The notes below the pieces were generated by a model that worked only from the letters and a program-made list of their open reading frames with translations, ran no database searches and was not told where the DNA came from. Of a stretch of 64,000 nucleotides of DNA, positions 12,201-23,972 are shown piece by piece. Positions within the stretch are counted from its first letter, which is position 1. Every line of letters starts with the position of its first letter. The stretch comes from Galdieria partita (lineage: Eukaryota > Rhodophyta > Bangiophyceae > Galdieriales > Galdieriaceae), in contig BQMJ01000051.1 of NCBI GenBank assembly GCA_025991245.1, positions 124,001-188,000 on the forward strand. Direction: 5' to 3'. A program made the translations under genes and the position numbers.

Positions 12201-15200
12201 TTGTGTCTTACAGGCAAGATTATTCGGAAAATATACTTTTGTTGAAAATATTTCCCTGAGAAAGAGACTGGCTAGCGATTCGATGCGTAAACAAGGATTG
12301 GTCCTGAGAGTTCTTTCTGTGTTAGCTTCATTTATATCGACGTTGTTTATTTGGAGTAGTAGACTTGTCTTAGTAGTAATGGTCCTCATAGCTTCCATTT
12401 GGCTGAGTGGAGTGTCTGCATTATCTTATGTTTATATATTTCTTTGCGTTATCATTCTGTTATTTGAAAGCGAAGCCAAGTACAATTACATATTGGAACT
12501 CAAGATGTCTTCCTTTGATTTGAAAGATAGAGCATCTGAGAACACGGAGGCAAGGGATAGAGCTTCATTTGCATCCTCATTTGAAAAGAATCAAATTTTA
12601 CATGGTATAGTTTTTAGCAAGCATGTCTCTTCGGTATGGACAGCCACTTTGCTCGCCCTTTATAGCTTTGCCGTCATATGTGTTCAACTGTTTTACATTG
12701 TTTGGGTGTTTGAAGGTCATTCGACGTGGAATGCTGCATATTGGCTAGGTTTGGCTTCTGGTCCGCGTTCGGTACCCATCGGCTCGAAAAGAATGGCCGG
12801 AAACATCCTTATTCTGGTTTTTTCTGTTTTACATCGACTTGCACAGCGTAGAACATTAAAGGATATCGAAGAAAGCGCTGGTCGAGAAGCATTAGACAGT
12901 GGTATGGGGAACCCTGCTGGAGAATCAAGTTCATATAGATCTAATGTGAAATCTGTGGTGGAATCTGTTCAACATCATTCGGATACTGAAGAAAGATCTG
13001 ATACTACTGTCAAGTTTGTGACAAAGGCTTCTCAGTTATTCTTCGCGTTGCATCGTTTCTGGCTATGGTGTTGTGTTGATGTTACCTTTGTCTATTTGAT
13101 GATGGCAGCTGTGATTGTGAGAACTATTGTTTCTCTGATTTATACTTTCCTCGTTGCAGTGCTCCTAGTCCCTAGTAGCCATTGGACTTCACGTCGTTTT
13201 TTCTGGTTTCCAGCTTGGGTTCTTAGTGTTCTTTTAATCATTCAGTATGCTGTTAGCTTAGGCTTATGGCCTCCAGAAAGTCACATCGTACACTGGCCGT
13301 GGTTAGACCTTAGTATACCTTGGCAAAGATGGTTCTTTGTTGACATTGGTTTTCGTGGATATGATTGGAGCCTTGCTTTGACTTTTGGTGGCTTGATATT
13401 ATGTGCTTTGGTACTTGACGTGGAAAGAGAAGAAAAATTGAAAAAGAAATTTGGTGGTGCAGAAGAACAAAATGATGAGCGGTCTACGATGATATTTCCG
13501 TTCTCGTCAGGAAACGGTCGAACAGTTCGATTTCTCCAATTCTTCTGTTCAATCGGGTTTGGTTACTTTGTTCTTACTTACACATTTGCTGCTGCAACTA
13601 GTCTACCAAATGTAATGTCATATATCTTTATACTATTCATTTTTATCATAATTTGGAAGTTTAAGTGGTTCGTGTTGCCTCCATACTTTTTTTGGAGGGC
13701 TCTGTTGTTTTATACATTGGTAAGTTTATTTATGCACAAGGCAATTTTTTGTTTGAACGAGTCTTCTTTTTCAGTTTGTATTATTTGTAGAACTTTTAGT
13801 TCAATTTCCCTTTTCCCTTGGTAATCCGAACACGAGTTGGGAATCTATTCTTGGCTGCTACAAAGCATACACAAAACATGGAACACAGTTTTTCAGTCTT
13901 ATGCTTTTCCTGTTTGTCTTTCTGCTGCTAGAGTGCCGTATCAATGAGAGCGTACATGACAGTATTCTAAAGCCAGGAATAAAAAGGCTTCACATGAAGC
14001 GTTTTCTACTTGCAATGCAAGATTACGCAGTACGATATTTTCGAAACAGAGAATTGTTTCGAGTTTTGGATGAAGACCGAGAAGCGCGAAAAACAAGACT
14101 GCATAAGATAAAAGAAATCAGAGCAAATCGAGAGAAAAAGTTGAGAGAAGAGGAGAATGTTTTGAACCCACTGGGAGAGGAGAACATTGATTTAGATGAA
14201 ATGAAACTGAAAGAAGCTGCAACTGCCCAGAAAAAGATGTCAAGTGACGACGAGTTATTTGCCATGCAACTTGCCGCTCCGGAAGCTCCCGCACCCGGAG
14301 AAGTCACTGATGCGTTACAAGGCGGTGTAAGTCAATGGAGATCTTTCAAAGAATTTGCTAGCCAAACTGCATCAACGTTGCGTTCTGGTGCGGCAACGAG
14401 ATCGGTGTTATCCAGAAACTCGTTGTCACGTCCAAGTATGTCTGTTAGAGACTCAGTTCCTGTTTCAACCAGAGTTCAACAAGTAGAGCATAATTCTGTA
14501 GGAGGACCACAATCTCCATTGTATAGAACATTACATGAAAGGGAAAGTTCGCCCCAAATACCAGAAGATGATCCAAAATCATCGCCATCGAAAGTTCGAG
14601 ACACAGATTCTCGAGAGAAGAAGCCAAAATTGTTTCGCATGGCCTCCACAGAAACTGCGAATGAGAATGCTTCTGTTGGCTATGGCTATGTGGATTTCTC
14701 TGCTTTGGACTCTACAAATGAACATAACCAAGGTTCTGGCTCAGTAGTGAAGAAATTAAGTCTTGATGACTCAATTGCAGCTGATAAAGAACCGGATATA
14801 GATGGAATGGACTGGATGAATGATACGGAAGCAATCCCAGCTTGGTTACAAACTCCATTTATTTCCTGGCTTACATTTTTGGTCAGCTTTTTATTCATCC
14901 ACTCCGATTGGGTGGTTTATTTCTTCATGGTTTTTGCCTTTTTGATGAACCGTACTTTGCTTACTTTTGTTTATGTCATGTATTTATTCTTGTTCCTTTT
15001 TGTTGAATGGCCGCGTCCCAGAAGAATTGCCTGGATGTGTCTATTGACTTATACTGAAGCAGTAATTGTTTTCAAATTAGTAGTGCTCTTACCAGCCTTG
15101 GCGAATCCCAGTGTAGGGGTTGCAGCGAGCAGTTGCGGTGGTGTACATTATTTCTATATAGCCAATAGCAAAATCAATACTGTTACTATTTGCACTTTGG

Positions 15201-18200
15201 GCACAGGCGTGTTTTTCGATGTTCTTATTTTGTTTTCTACGCTGTTACGTCGTCTCTATTTATGGTCACAAGGCTTGTGGGATGTTGATATAGTAGTAGA
15301 AGAGATAACAAACAACGATTCCTTTTGTATTGAAGGAAACTCGAAGAAGGATGTTACAAAGAATGGTTCTCGTAATACTGGCCTGTTTTCTAAAGTTCTT
15401 CATCCATTTGGGGCATCGGAACGAGTGGAACAACCCAAGGAAGAAACTATATTTATAAGTGACAGTGTCGTAAATGCCGCTCTACGTGAAGGAATTTTTC
15501 TACAGCAAGATGTTTCACAGCAAAATGGGAATCACATATTATCCAGCAACTATACTGAAACTGTGAATTCTTCTGCTGGAAACGGTCCGTATATCTTAGC
15601 CCAAAATACTTCTGCAAAGGCTCGAGCTTCTTTGAAAGTTGCTAAGATTTGTTTTGGCACACATACACCACATAGTAAGCAAAAGCCCGAAGAGAAAACA
15701 AATGACAATGGAAACTCGAAAAGAGAAGCAAAATGTCCAACTCCATTCCTTGTTACCATTCAAGATTCAAATGGATTCTACATGCGTTCTGAAGTTTGGA
15801 TCGAATTTACTGAAATTGCATCCACAGAAGTAAGAAAGGAAAATGAAATTTTACCTGTTGAAAATGGAGAAGAGATTGCGCCAGCAGATAAAGAAAAGGA
15901 ATCTTCCTCGTTGAGTCATTCATGCTCATCTCTTTCTTATAGTAAATTCAACCTGAAAGACTCAATCCAATTTGAAACGGAGGGAAGAATCGCAGAAATG
16001 CAACAGCCAAAGAACAAAGCTGCGCAAAAACTTCGAAAGTTCATGCCTTCATTTGTATTTCAGTATTTTCAACGTATTTTATGTACGGATGGCATTAAAC
16101 CCGGCGCAGACTATTATTTGCTCTCTTTCACAGTTGATTTCATTTGTCTACTATATATGCTATTCTTATTTCCGTAAGTAGTTCGTTTCCCTTTTAGTTT
16201 TGCTGTGACTTAACCTGTTGCAAGACTCATGTTTGCTCCTGCCGATGCCCGAGTGGCTGTCACTGAAACAGGTAAGAAAGTCATTGCATGTTACTCAGCG
16301 AATACTAATATCGGACAATGTTAGCATGGTGGTCGACCAATCTTATGTCCCTTAAACAGATTCTTACATTGTTGGCATTATTTGCAGGCTTAATCATGGA
16401 GCGTATATTCTATCTTCGAAGACTCATGTTGGGAAAGTTGACTTTGTATTACGCCAACGTGATCGTATTTCATTTGGTTATATTTGTCATTGGAGACTTT
16501 GATCAAAGAGCCACTTTGATTGTATTTTATGTGTTGAAGCTCATTTCTTTTGTTCTCGGAGGCCTTCAGGTAAGAAGAATACTGCAATTTTGAAATGAGT
16601 TTTCAATTGCTGAAATATTGTCCTATTCTTTTAGATTCGAGATGGTTTTCCTCCCTATACACATGGCCAATTTCTTTTAAGAAGGTTCTCAGCTTGGGGA
16701 ATGTTTTTCTTTAATCTTTATTATATGACACCCTTTTTGTACGAGCTTAGAACTATTCTAGACTGGACGATGATTCCAACAAGTATGGAATGGTAAGTAG
16801 TATTTAGAGTCTATCAAGAATTCTATTGCCTATTTGAATTTTCCACTAGTTTCGACTGGATGAAATATTCCGATATTTGGATTTCTCTCTACCGAAACAA
16901 GGCAATGAATAATAACCGTGCATGGCAAAAGAGGTGGTTAGGAAAGAAGAGGATTGCATCGGTAAAATTCTGGTTAGGAGCTATGCTTGTTTTGCTGCTT
17001 TCATTTTTACTTTGGATACCATTTATTGTTTTTAGTGCGGTATGGTTATCTTTTGTTACAAACTTGGATGCATATGCCAACAAATTTTGTAGATTAACCC
17101 ATTTGAAGCCTATCAACCAATAGAGAGTGGTCGTCTTTCAGTTTCGCTATCTTCTGGATCCCAATTGGAAGTTTATCAAAGTGTGGTGGTTTCTCCAACA
17201 ATTGCTACTAGTGCCGAAAGGAGTTTCGCTTCGAATTTAGACGTTAGTTTGTTAGCAGATACCAATCAAGGAAAAACCTACTGGCTTCAATTCGGAGTGG
17301 ACTCCAGTCAAATTTGGCAACCACCCTCGCATCGTATTTCAACACTAGAAAGTCAATTATTGTCTGGTCAGATTCAACTCCTTGCAGCTTTGTATATAGA
17401 GAGTGGTGGCGGGTATACATATCAGTATGTTTCAAGTAATGTTTTAAATGTTACCGAAAGAACCAGTTTATCCGATTCCCTCCATTCAAAGAATACTTAT
17501 GGCATCCATATTCCATCATTTCTGCCAAGATACCTTGCCGTGGACTCAACCACATCTTCCTCAGGTCTTTCTGTTCTAGGAAATGGGAACAAGAATGCCT
17601 GTGTTAAGGTCGTATTTGAAAATGTTACTCGTGAGGGAGTTTTAAGTAATGGAACGTCTTTTGTGTGGAACGAAACGCAAACATATTGGCAAATTGCATC
17701 ATGTAATGCGTCAGGAACAGATTGTTCCAAGTGCTCTAATGGCAACTCACTGAAAGATGAAAGTGGAGTCAGTGGCTCAGGGATATCATCCCTTATTACG
17801 GGATATGTTGTTTATGTGCGCTCAGGCTCCTCAGGAGGTGTCTTGGGCAAATTTGCAGCTGGAGGGATACTTGCCTTGGTAGTGTATATCTTCTTCTCTA
17901 TTGGTGGCATGGTTCGTCGTATGTTCGAAAACGAGAAGATTGAAATTCCGTATTATTATATGCCGTTTACAGGTGAGTTGGTATATACAAGCTTTATCAG
18001 GACATCCCCGTTAATCATGACTTGTCAGATAACTTATTGTCTCTGGTGTATGATATCATTCGTGCTCGACAAGATGGTGATCTAGCAATGGAAGAATTCT
18101 TGTTTTGGGAACTGATAGATCTGTATCGCTCCCAAGAGCGACTCGTGAAGTAAGTAGGAATTTATAAATCATTAAGTTGAATTGAGCTGTCCAAAGGTGG

Positions 18201-18293
18201 TCCGGTGAAAGGCAACTATATCCAGAGTTTGAATGGTGGCTTCCACCGTTCCGACTTCAACGATGGACAATGTATAAGCAGGTCGACAATTAA
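9240..18293 (+). CDS. Piezo-type mechanosensitive ion channel
   Basis: Twelve exons: 9240..10283, 10331..10851, 10902..11469, 11521..13719, 13775..16173, 16225..16271, 16325..16569, 16635..16792, 16850..17039, 17093..17972, 18029..18149, 18197..18293; total 2822 residues, close to animal and plant Piezo (2100-2900). Dozens of hydrophobic segments cover the N-terminal two thirds, as in the Piezo blade. The C-terminal part follows Piezo order: ...TPFLYELRTILDWT (anchor), a membrane helix around WLGAMLVLLLSFLLW, the extracellular cap beginning INPFEAYQPIESG with many N-x-S/T sites, a last pore-lining helix (GGILALVVYIFFSIGG), and the cytoplasmic tail ...EEFLFWELIDLYRSQERL. By family it is a trimeric stretch-gated cation channel. 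Acceptors of introns 1 (10330 versus 10354) and 5 are the least certain; a 47-nt micro-exon lies at 16225. A long charged region at about residues 1500-1850 links two membrane blocks. Confidence 0.93.
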
Positions 18294-18567
18294 TAAAATG
18301 GCACGTAATTTTGTCAGCCATTTCAATGCCATTGTGGAATTTTTTTCGATTGGATGTGTATAGTGGAAATATTCACTTGCAATTTTTCCAATAGTACAAG
18401 GGCTCGACCATGGGCGATATCTCCCCTTCTTGCTATCAATAAAATTTCAGTGTATTTGTTTTAATCATCTCATTCATTGCTGTTAAACTTTGAAATGGCG
18501 TGTTTGAAATACTTGAGACCAAGGAGCACCTCTGTAGTTATGTTCTTTTTGGGCCATGCAATCTGGA

Positions 18568-18608
18568 GGCGGGCTCTAGCTTGACGTGGCAACAATCTAT
18601 AGCCCGCC
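18568..18608. repeat. 8-bp inverted repeat with bZIP-type core in loop
   Basis: Perfect arms GGCGGGCT (18568-18575) and AGCCCGCC (18601-18608) enclose 25 nt holding TGACGTGGCA, a bZIP/G-box-like core, and the right arm runs into CCAAT. It lies about 115 nt upstream of the next ATG (18724). A regulatory role is inference. Confidence 0.45.
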
Positions 18609-18723
18609 AATGGCAATCCATTGTCGAAGAGTGATGAGAGAAGAAAAAAGCCGTTGCAATTTGGCTTTGGCTTCAATTGGATTTTAGGGGTCACGTTGCT
18701 TCTTTTCGCTTTTTCCCTTTTTT

Positions 18724-19575
18724 ATGTCCGACACTAGTGAGAGAACTACGTTACCGCTGTTGGGGTTTCGAGCTGTCAGAAAGAGCCCCAAAAGAAAGCG
18801 TTCAAAAAAGTATTCAGCGGAATTGGAGTGTCTGTCCCATGGTAGCTTTCCAACGGAACGAGTTGTTTTAAGCGATAGTGATATGCAAACAGCTCAGTCG
18901 TCCTCTGAGTCACTAACGGGCGCGGAATCCGAATTCTTACTCACCGAATGTTATAGTGACTCTCGAGGGTATAAAACGGAACCTGTCTCACCTAGGACAC
19001 CTCCTATGTCCCCTGTAAAGGGAGAAAGAAAACTTGTTACTCCAATGGCTCCAAAGAAGAGCGTTCAAGAAAGTAGAAATGTCTCTTTTTTCGAATCTGA
19101 AGGTAATATGGGTTGGCAAAATTAGATTTTATATAACTTTCGATAGATAATGACGATGGTGGAATTTGTCATTCCTGTGGAAGGTATTGTCGATTGCGAC
19201 CTTCCGTTCCTGTTTGTTTTCGTTTGAGCTGTGCAATTGAATATATGAATGTGTTAGAAGAACGATAGGAAATCAAGAAAGGAGAAAATTTTGTATATTT
19301 TCGAGAATTTCAAGGTACCTTTGAGTTGACCTGTCTTTTTTGGTAGCATTGTGCCGTTGGACAAAAGGAAATGGTGTTCCCAAGACTGGTTGTTCAAAGA
19401 GATTTATATATTTGTGTTGCATTTCCGACAGTGAAATAAGTGTTGTTGGACAACTGATCGATTCAATAACCGACCCCTGTTTTCGTCTTGTTTGGCAAAG
19501 TTCGGTGGAGATAGAAATTTTTTCAATTGTAAACTAACTGGACAGTTTTCTCATGCTTACTCCAAAAGAAACTGA
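18724..19575 (+). CDS. Unassigned Ser/Pro-rich nuclear-type protein; 3' exon structure unresolved
   Basis: I do not recognise this gene. Exon 1 (18724..19102) encodes about 126 residues with a KSPKRKRSKK nuclear-type signal, an acidic Ser-rich stretch and a cluster of proline-directed phosphorylation sites (EPVSPRTPPMSPVKGER), as in cyclin-dependent kinase substrates. A 44-nt intron leads to a 37-nt exon (19147..19183) encoding an acidic run and a CHSCG zinc-type motif. Beyond that, several GT-AG choices keep different frames open: one ends at 19537 with ...GQLIDSITDPCFRLVWQ, another gives IVPLDKRKWCSQDWLFKEI around 19347-19420, a third ends at 19575. A good acceptor (pyrimidine-rich, ending GGTAG) lies at 19346. 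The gene converges on CIAPIN1, whose stop is at 19643. Confidence 0.5.
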
Positions 19576-19642
19576 AGATGCTACTCTATTGTTGAGTAAA
19601 TTCTACGCACTGTATACGACTATAGATATTAGCTACACTCTC

Positions 19643-20422
19643 TCAGATATCTGCTTGCAACTGGGAAGACAAAGCTACCTTTTCTCCTGGCTTGAATGGA
19701 GGCAAGCCAAGATAAGGACAATTGGCACATCTAAAAGCATCGCCACGATAACACTAAGTGCACTTAGTCTTCTGAACACATTCAAACCAATAAACAAAGC
19801 TTACATTACCGCAGGCTGAATTTGGAGTCGTCTCTGCCAAACTAGCAGCGGCAACTTTCACCGAGTCTCCCGACCTTTCTGCCTTTCCACAAGTACAATT
19901 CGCACAAGGCTTCCTTCCAACTGCACAACCCGACTTTTTCCAGACGCTCTCCACTGCTTCGTCCATCTCTACAAGGGTATTTTCATCAACCAAATCCTGT
20001 TCATCAACTTGTGCTTCAGAAAGTTTTTTCCACAACTGTACAGTTTCCTCCTTTGCTCTACCAAGTTGCCCACTTCTAAGGTTTCCATTACTCATAGTTG
20101 CTACGTCTACCGAAAGGCCCACGTCATAATTGGGTTTCCTTGCGAACAGCGTCTTTTTTGCTTCCTGGGAAGAATCTTCTACAATTTCTGTAAAACCGCA
20201 AAGCTTGAGCTCCGTCCTTACAAGTGATATATTCTCTACTCCGTTGAGCTCCAACTCTAATGTTCCGTTCTTCAGCAAACACCCAAAAACTTTCTCCAAA
20301 ACAGCATTCCACTGTTCATTGGATGGACTAAACTTGAAACAAAGCTTCCAACTTGATTTTTGTTGATACTCTGACGACAGAAAGTTTTCCAAGTCTTGTG
20401 GTACCTGAAATAGCAGCGCCAT
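19643..20422 (-). CDS. CIAPIN1: Anamorsin/CIAPIN1 (Dre2), cytosolic Fe-S cluster assembly
   Basis: Two exons: 19805..20422 and 19643..19753 (51-nt intron); 242 residues. The C-terminal CIAPIN1 domain is clear: a first cysteine motif [15 protein letters not shown], then [20 protein letters not shown], an exact C-x2-C-x7-C-x2-C motif, then FKPGEKV. The 51-nt intron falls between the Asn and second Cys of that motif, so an intronless reading loses it. The N-terminal part is a short methyltransferase-like domain, smaller than in animals. By family Dre2 receives electrons from the diflavin reductase Tah18/NDOR1 and feeds them to early cytosolic Fe-S assembly. An in-frame TTG 12 nt upstream is ignored in favour of ATG 20422. 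The gene is head-to-head with a RING gene. Confidence 0.95.
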
Positions 20423-20707
20423 TATTGTCCCCAATCAATCAACACGCACAAGAAACACAAACGGCACGAATAGACGACTCAACATTGTTTATTAGAAAAA
20501 GAGTATCTCTTCAAGGAAATAATGAATCAAGCTTTGTATGTTATTTCCTTGGTAAATGTATGCAAGTTCAGAGAATTGTAATAGCCTAACAAGTACGGAT
20601 AGGAACAATGTGCTCTATATTTGTTCCGCTGGTTGGATGAACCTTTTCCATCTCTTTTAGATCGATTCGTTGGAATCTCAAGTCTGCTGGCGGGCTCCAT
20701 TGGTGAC
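20423..20707. promoter_or_regulatory. Divergent promoter region CIAPIN1 / RING gene
   Basis: 285 nt between two head-to-head ATGs. CCAATCAATCAACA (20431-20444) stands just upstream of the CIAPIN1 ATG and GGCGGGCTCCATTGG (20690-20704) just upstream of the RING ATG, so both starts carry a CCAAT-type element. The assignment is by motif only. Confidence 0.45.
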
Positions 20708-21334
20708 ATGGAGCCAACCTTGGAAGAATATACTTGTCCTGTTTGTTATCAAGACTGCCAAGAAGGACTTGGCGTAGCAAAAGCTCCTTTTTGTGGCCAC
20801 ATATTTTGTATAACTTGTATCCTCACTTGGGCTGGTATAAGAGCCTCTTGTCCACTATGTAAGACAAGCTTTGACTTTTTGTTCGTTGGAAAGAAACAAG
20901 GGGTTGCTTCTGCTTCCAATATTTGTTGGGAGGAGAAATCATTGCAGGTTTTATTCGATGAGTTTTCAAGCTTGCTTGCACCCCTTTCCATGGAACAAGA
21001 GGGGGCAATCCAATCGTCTGTTGCTTTGCGTGCCATTTTGGAAGAGGATTCTCGCGAGAGATGGAACACTGAAGATGACTGGTTCAGTTGTGAATTGGAC
21101 CAACTAGAAGAGGCAATTGATCACGAGTTGTGGGAGGAAGAGGCAATGTTGTGGTCCAAGACATCAAAGAGTATGCAGAGACAATGTGGAAATCGACCTT
21201 TTGGGGCCTCTGGTTATATTAAGAATGAACGTCTCCGTGCAAAAGCGTCTTCTCGCAGCGGCAGAGGAGAAGCCTCTTCTTCAAGTGGAACGGGTATTTA
21301 TTCCAAGTGGCGCACGAGAAAGGGGACTCGTTGA
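20708..21334 (+). CDS. RING-finger protein, probable E3 ubiquitin ligase
   Basis: Single exon, 208 residues from ATG 20708; a TTG 87 nt upstream is in frame but would precede a poorly conserved leader. Residues 10-55 form a RING: CPVC, then C-G-H-x-F-C-x-x-C and CPLC at the expected spacing, with an FCGHIFC core. The middle is acidic with Trp and Glu (EEAIDHELWEEEAML), and the C-terminus is basic and Ser/Gly-rich (about residues 165-208), similar to PHRF1/Topors-like proteins in layout only. No membrane segment. It would recruit an E2 enzyme; substrates cannot be inferred. Confidence 0.8.
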   Translation: MEPTLEEYTCPVCYQDCQEGLGVAKAPFCGHIFCITCILTWAGIRASCPLCKTSFDFLFVGKKQGVASASNICWEEKSLQVLFDEFSSLLAPLSMEQEGAIQSSVALRAILEEDSRERWNTEDDWFSCELDQLEEAIDHELWEEEAMLWSKTSKSMQRQCGNRPFGASGYIKNERLRAKASSRSGRGEASSSSGTGIYSKWRTRKGTR

Positions 21335-21540
21335 GACTATCGCCAACTTTTTGTGTTGTAAATAGTCATATTTCACTTCAACGCATTGTGTCTATCTATG
21401 ACATTGAAAAACGTGAAACTATCTGATAACCCAGTTTACTATGAGTCTCAAGGGAAATAGCCACTTAACGTGTTTGCACACACGAAACAAACACAGTCTT
21501 AGAGACTTCCTACTCTCGTTGTGTCTTTAGTCATTGCCGA

Positions 21541-22463
21541 TCACAATAACGCCGGTTTCTGAGGTTTAGCCAATACTTTTTTGGTTTGAATCACTTCATC
21601 TATCATACCATACTCCAAAGCCTCTTCAGGAGTCATGAAAAAGTCCCTGTCAGTATCTTGTTCGATCTTCTCTAGAGGCTTTCCAGTATAGTCTGCCATG
21701 TAAGTATTCAATAAAGATTTGATAAAGAGTATTTCTCTCGCTTGTATTTCAATATCGGCAGCTTGTCCCTGAGCACCTCCTAAAGGCTGATGTATCATAA
21801 TACGAGCGTTGGGAAGTGATTTACGCTTTCCTTTAGTACCTGCTCCCAATAAGAATGCTGCCATTGAAGCTGCTGTACCAAAACAAACAGTAGAAACATC
21901 ACAAGGAATAAATTGCATAGTGTCATAAACTGCTAAACCTGCAGAAACGGAACCTCCTGGACTATTGATGTATAAAGTGATGTCTTTAGAAGGATCTTCG
22001 TTTGCCAAAAATAGCATTTGTGCTACCAAAGCATTGGCCACCTATGAAAGTTCACTACCAGTGCTAACATATCAAGGGAGAGTAATCAAACCTCATCATC
22101 TACGGCTCTACCTAATAAAAGTATTCTGTCTTTTGCTAGTCTGGAATAAATGTCCATCTGCGTATCCCCCATATAAACGGTTGGGATGGGAGCGGGCGGT
22201 TTCCTTGAAGGTTCCGTTCTATCCGGGCGATTCGGAGGTTCTGGTTCCGGTTGGCTACGAGGAACTGCAGCACAAGTTGGATTACTGTGCAAGTTGACAT
22301 ATTGTTTCTGACAATGGGGCGACGAGCGAGGGATCCATTTCCGAAGGGCGTAGAGTTCGTTCCTTTTCAAGCCTTTTGATATCTGAAACTGAGACTTGTT
22401 TCCTTGTGAAACCCAACTAGAAGAGCCAAAACTGGAGCAAAAGCAACAAGAGTAGTTTGTCAT
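21541..22463 (-). CDS. clpP: ATP-dependent Clp protease proteolytic subunit, organelle-targeted
   Basis: Two exons: 22092..22463 and 21541..22041 (50-nt intron); 290 residues. The first ~85 residues are a basic/Ser- and Pro-rich extension that should be an import signal. Then the ClpP core starts: [24 protein letters not shown], catalytic Ser183 in GTAASMA, His208 in MIHQPLGG, and the Asp in the ...DTDRDFFMT region. All triad residues are present, so this is an active ClpP and not a ClpR. Start is ATG 22463; a GTG 9 nt upstream is in frame. Plastid or mitochondrial location cannot be decided from the sequence. The gene is head-to-head with RF1, 47 nt apart. Confidence 0.95.
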
Positions 22464-22510
22464 TCTCACCAATCAACTTTGCCACCCAACAAGCCAATGA
22501 ATAACCACCA
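22464..22510. promoter_or_regulatory. 47-nt divergent spacer clpP / release factor 1
   Basis: Two CCAAT-type boxes (CCAATCAAC at 22469-22477 and CCAATGAATAACCACC from about 22493) fill the spacer between two ATGs. Both genes make organellar gene-expression or protein-quality proteins. Whether transcription starts lie inside the neighbouring coding regions is inference. Confidence 0.4.
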
Positions 22511-23827
22511 ATGCAACAATCCCTGTTGGACGGTGTGGCTTGTGGATCAGAAGAGATGTTTGTCTCTCTTTCTAGTATCCACCACAAAGCATTCTTGGGT
22601 TATCCACTGGTCAAGCAAAGATATCCATGTTGTTTCTGTCACAGATTAGGCAGTCCTGTTGGTACAAGGACTGCTTCTTTTGTGGGTGTTCGTTGGTTGG
22701 TGTCCAGGTTGAATCCAAACCTGGTCAGAAAGTTAAAGTCTTCGGTTGAGAGATATCATGCATTGGGTGAAAAGCTAGCTGAACCACAAGTTTTAAAAGA
22801 ACCTGTAGAATTGAAGAGAATATCCAAGTTGCGAGCGTCGTTGGAAGACTTGGTGAATAGTTATACAACGTGGGAACAATTGACAGAGGAATTAAATAGC
22901 ACCAAACAACTTTTGTACGAAGAAAACGATCCTGAAATGAAACAATTGGTACAGATGGAACTCGTTGACTTGGAAAGAAGATTGGATCAAGTAGAAAGTA
23001 ACCTAAAAGTGTTGTTGTTGCCAAAGGATCCTAACGACGAGCGCAACGTGATGATAGAAGTTCGAGCTGGTACTGGAGGTGACGAAGCCAACATCTGGGC
23101 GGGTGATTTAGTTAAAGTCTTTCAAAAATATGCAGAGTTGCAGAACTGGAAAGCGAGTATTGTTTCTTGTCATGAAGGAGACGCTGGTGGTTACAAAGAG
23201 TGCATATTGGAAGTGAAAGGGGAAAGAGTATATTCGAAAATGAAGTGGGAAGCTGGAGTTCATCGTGTTCAACGCATTCCTGCAACAGAGACGAGTGGAA
23301 GAATACATACGTCTACGGCAACTGTTGCAGTTATGCCGGAAGTAGATGAAGTAGAAGTTGAAATTGATCCCAAAGAGGTTGAAGTGAGTACTGCACGTTC
23401 AGGAGGAGCTGGTGGACAAAATGTAAACAAAGTGGAAACTGCGATAGATTTATTTCATAAGCCTACGGGTATTCGTATATTTTGTACAGAGGAAAGGTCC
23501 CAGTTACAGAATAAGGAACGTGCGTTTCAAATTCTTCGAGCGAAACTGTATGAAATACGTTTGAAGGAGCAGCAAGATGCTATCACAGGAATGAGACGTA
23601 GTCAAGTTGGATCAGGTGCCCGTGCAGAAAAGATTCGTACCTACAACTATAAAGACGCCCGAGTAACTGACCATCGTTTGGGTATGAATTTCTCTTTGGA
23701 TAGTTTTTTACAAGGAGACTTGGAGTCCATGACTCAAGCTTGTATGATTGCAGATCAGCAACAGCGTCTTGTAGAGTCTTTGGAATCCCCCAATGTGATG
23801 GAGGAATCTTCTCCGGTGACTGGCTAA
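22511..23827 (+). CDS. Organellar peptide chain release factor 1 (RF1, prfA type)
   Basis: Intronless, 438 residues. A targeting leader of about 65-70 residues precedes the RF1 core. Diagnostic motifs: RAGTGGDEA, the stop-codon-reading tripeptide PAT (257-259, in [14 protein letters not shown]), and the catalytic GGQ loop (301-303, [13 protein letters not shown]). PAT makes it RF1, reading UAA and UAG. The tail [20 protein letters not shown] is typical. It terminates translation in the plastid (APG3-like) or mitochondrion; motifs do not separate the two. Confidence 0.95.
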   Translation: MQQSLLDGVACGSEEMFVSLSSIHHKAFLGYPLVKQRYPCCFCHRLGSPVGTRTASFVGVRWLVSRLNPNLVRKLKSSVERYHALGEKLAEPQVLKEPVELKRISKLRASLEDLVNSYTTWEQLTEELNSTKQLLYEENDPEMKQLVQMELVDLERRLDQVESNLKVLLLPKDPNDERNVMIEVRAGTGGDEANIWAGDLVKVFQKYAELQNWKASIVSCHEGDAGGYKECILEVKGERVYSKMKWEAGVHRVQRIPATETSGRIHTSTATVAVMPEVDEVEVEIDPKEVEVSTARSGGAGGQNVNKVETAIDLFHKPTGIRIFCTEERSQLQNKERAFQILRAKLYEIRLKEQQDAITGMRRSQVGSGARAEKIRTYNYKDARVTDHRLGMNFSLDSFLQGDLESMTQACMIADQQQRLVESLESPNVMEESSPVTG

Positions 23828-23972
23828 CTACGACACAGATGAGGTGTCCGAGGATGAGGGACATTCTCCCATTTGAAAAAGGTTCCTCAACCGGGTGGTG
23901 GGATGGCTATGCTGTCTAATCGCTTCGTATGGTTTGACTCACAAAGGTATTAGAATTGCATAACAGAATAAA

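Noticed and set aside
19553-19819. Plus-strand ORF of 88 codons after the unassigned gene
   Set aside because: It overlaps CIAPIN1 exon 2 (19643-19753), whose C-x2-C-x7-C-x2-C motif fixes the minus strand as coding.
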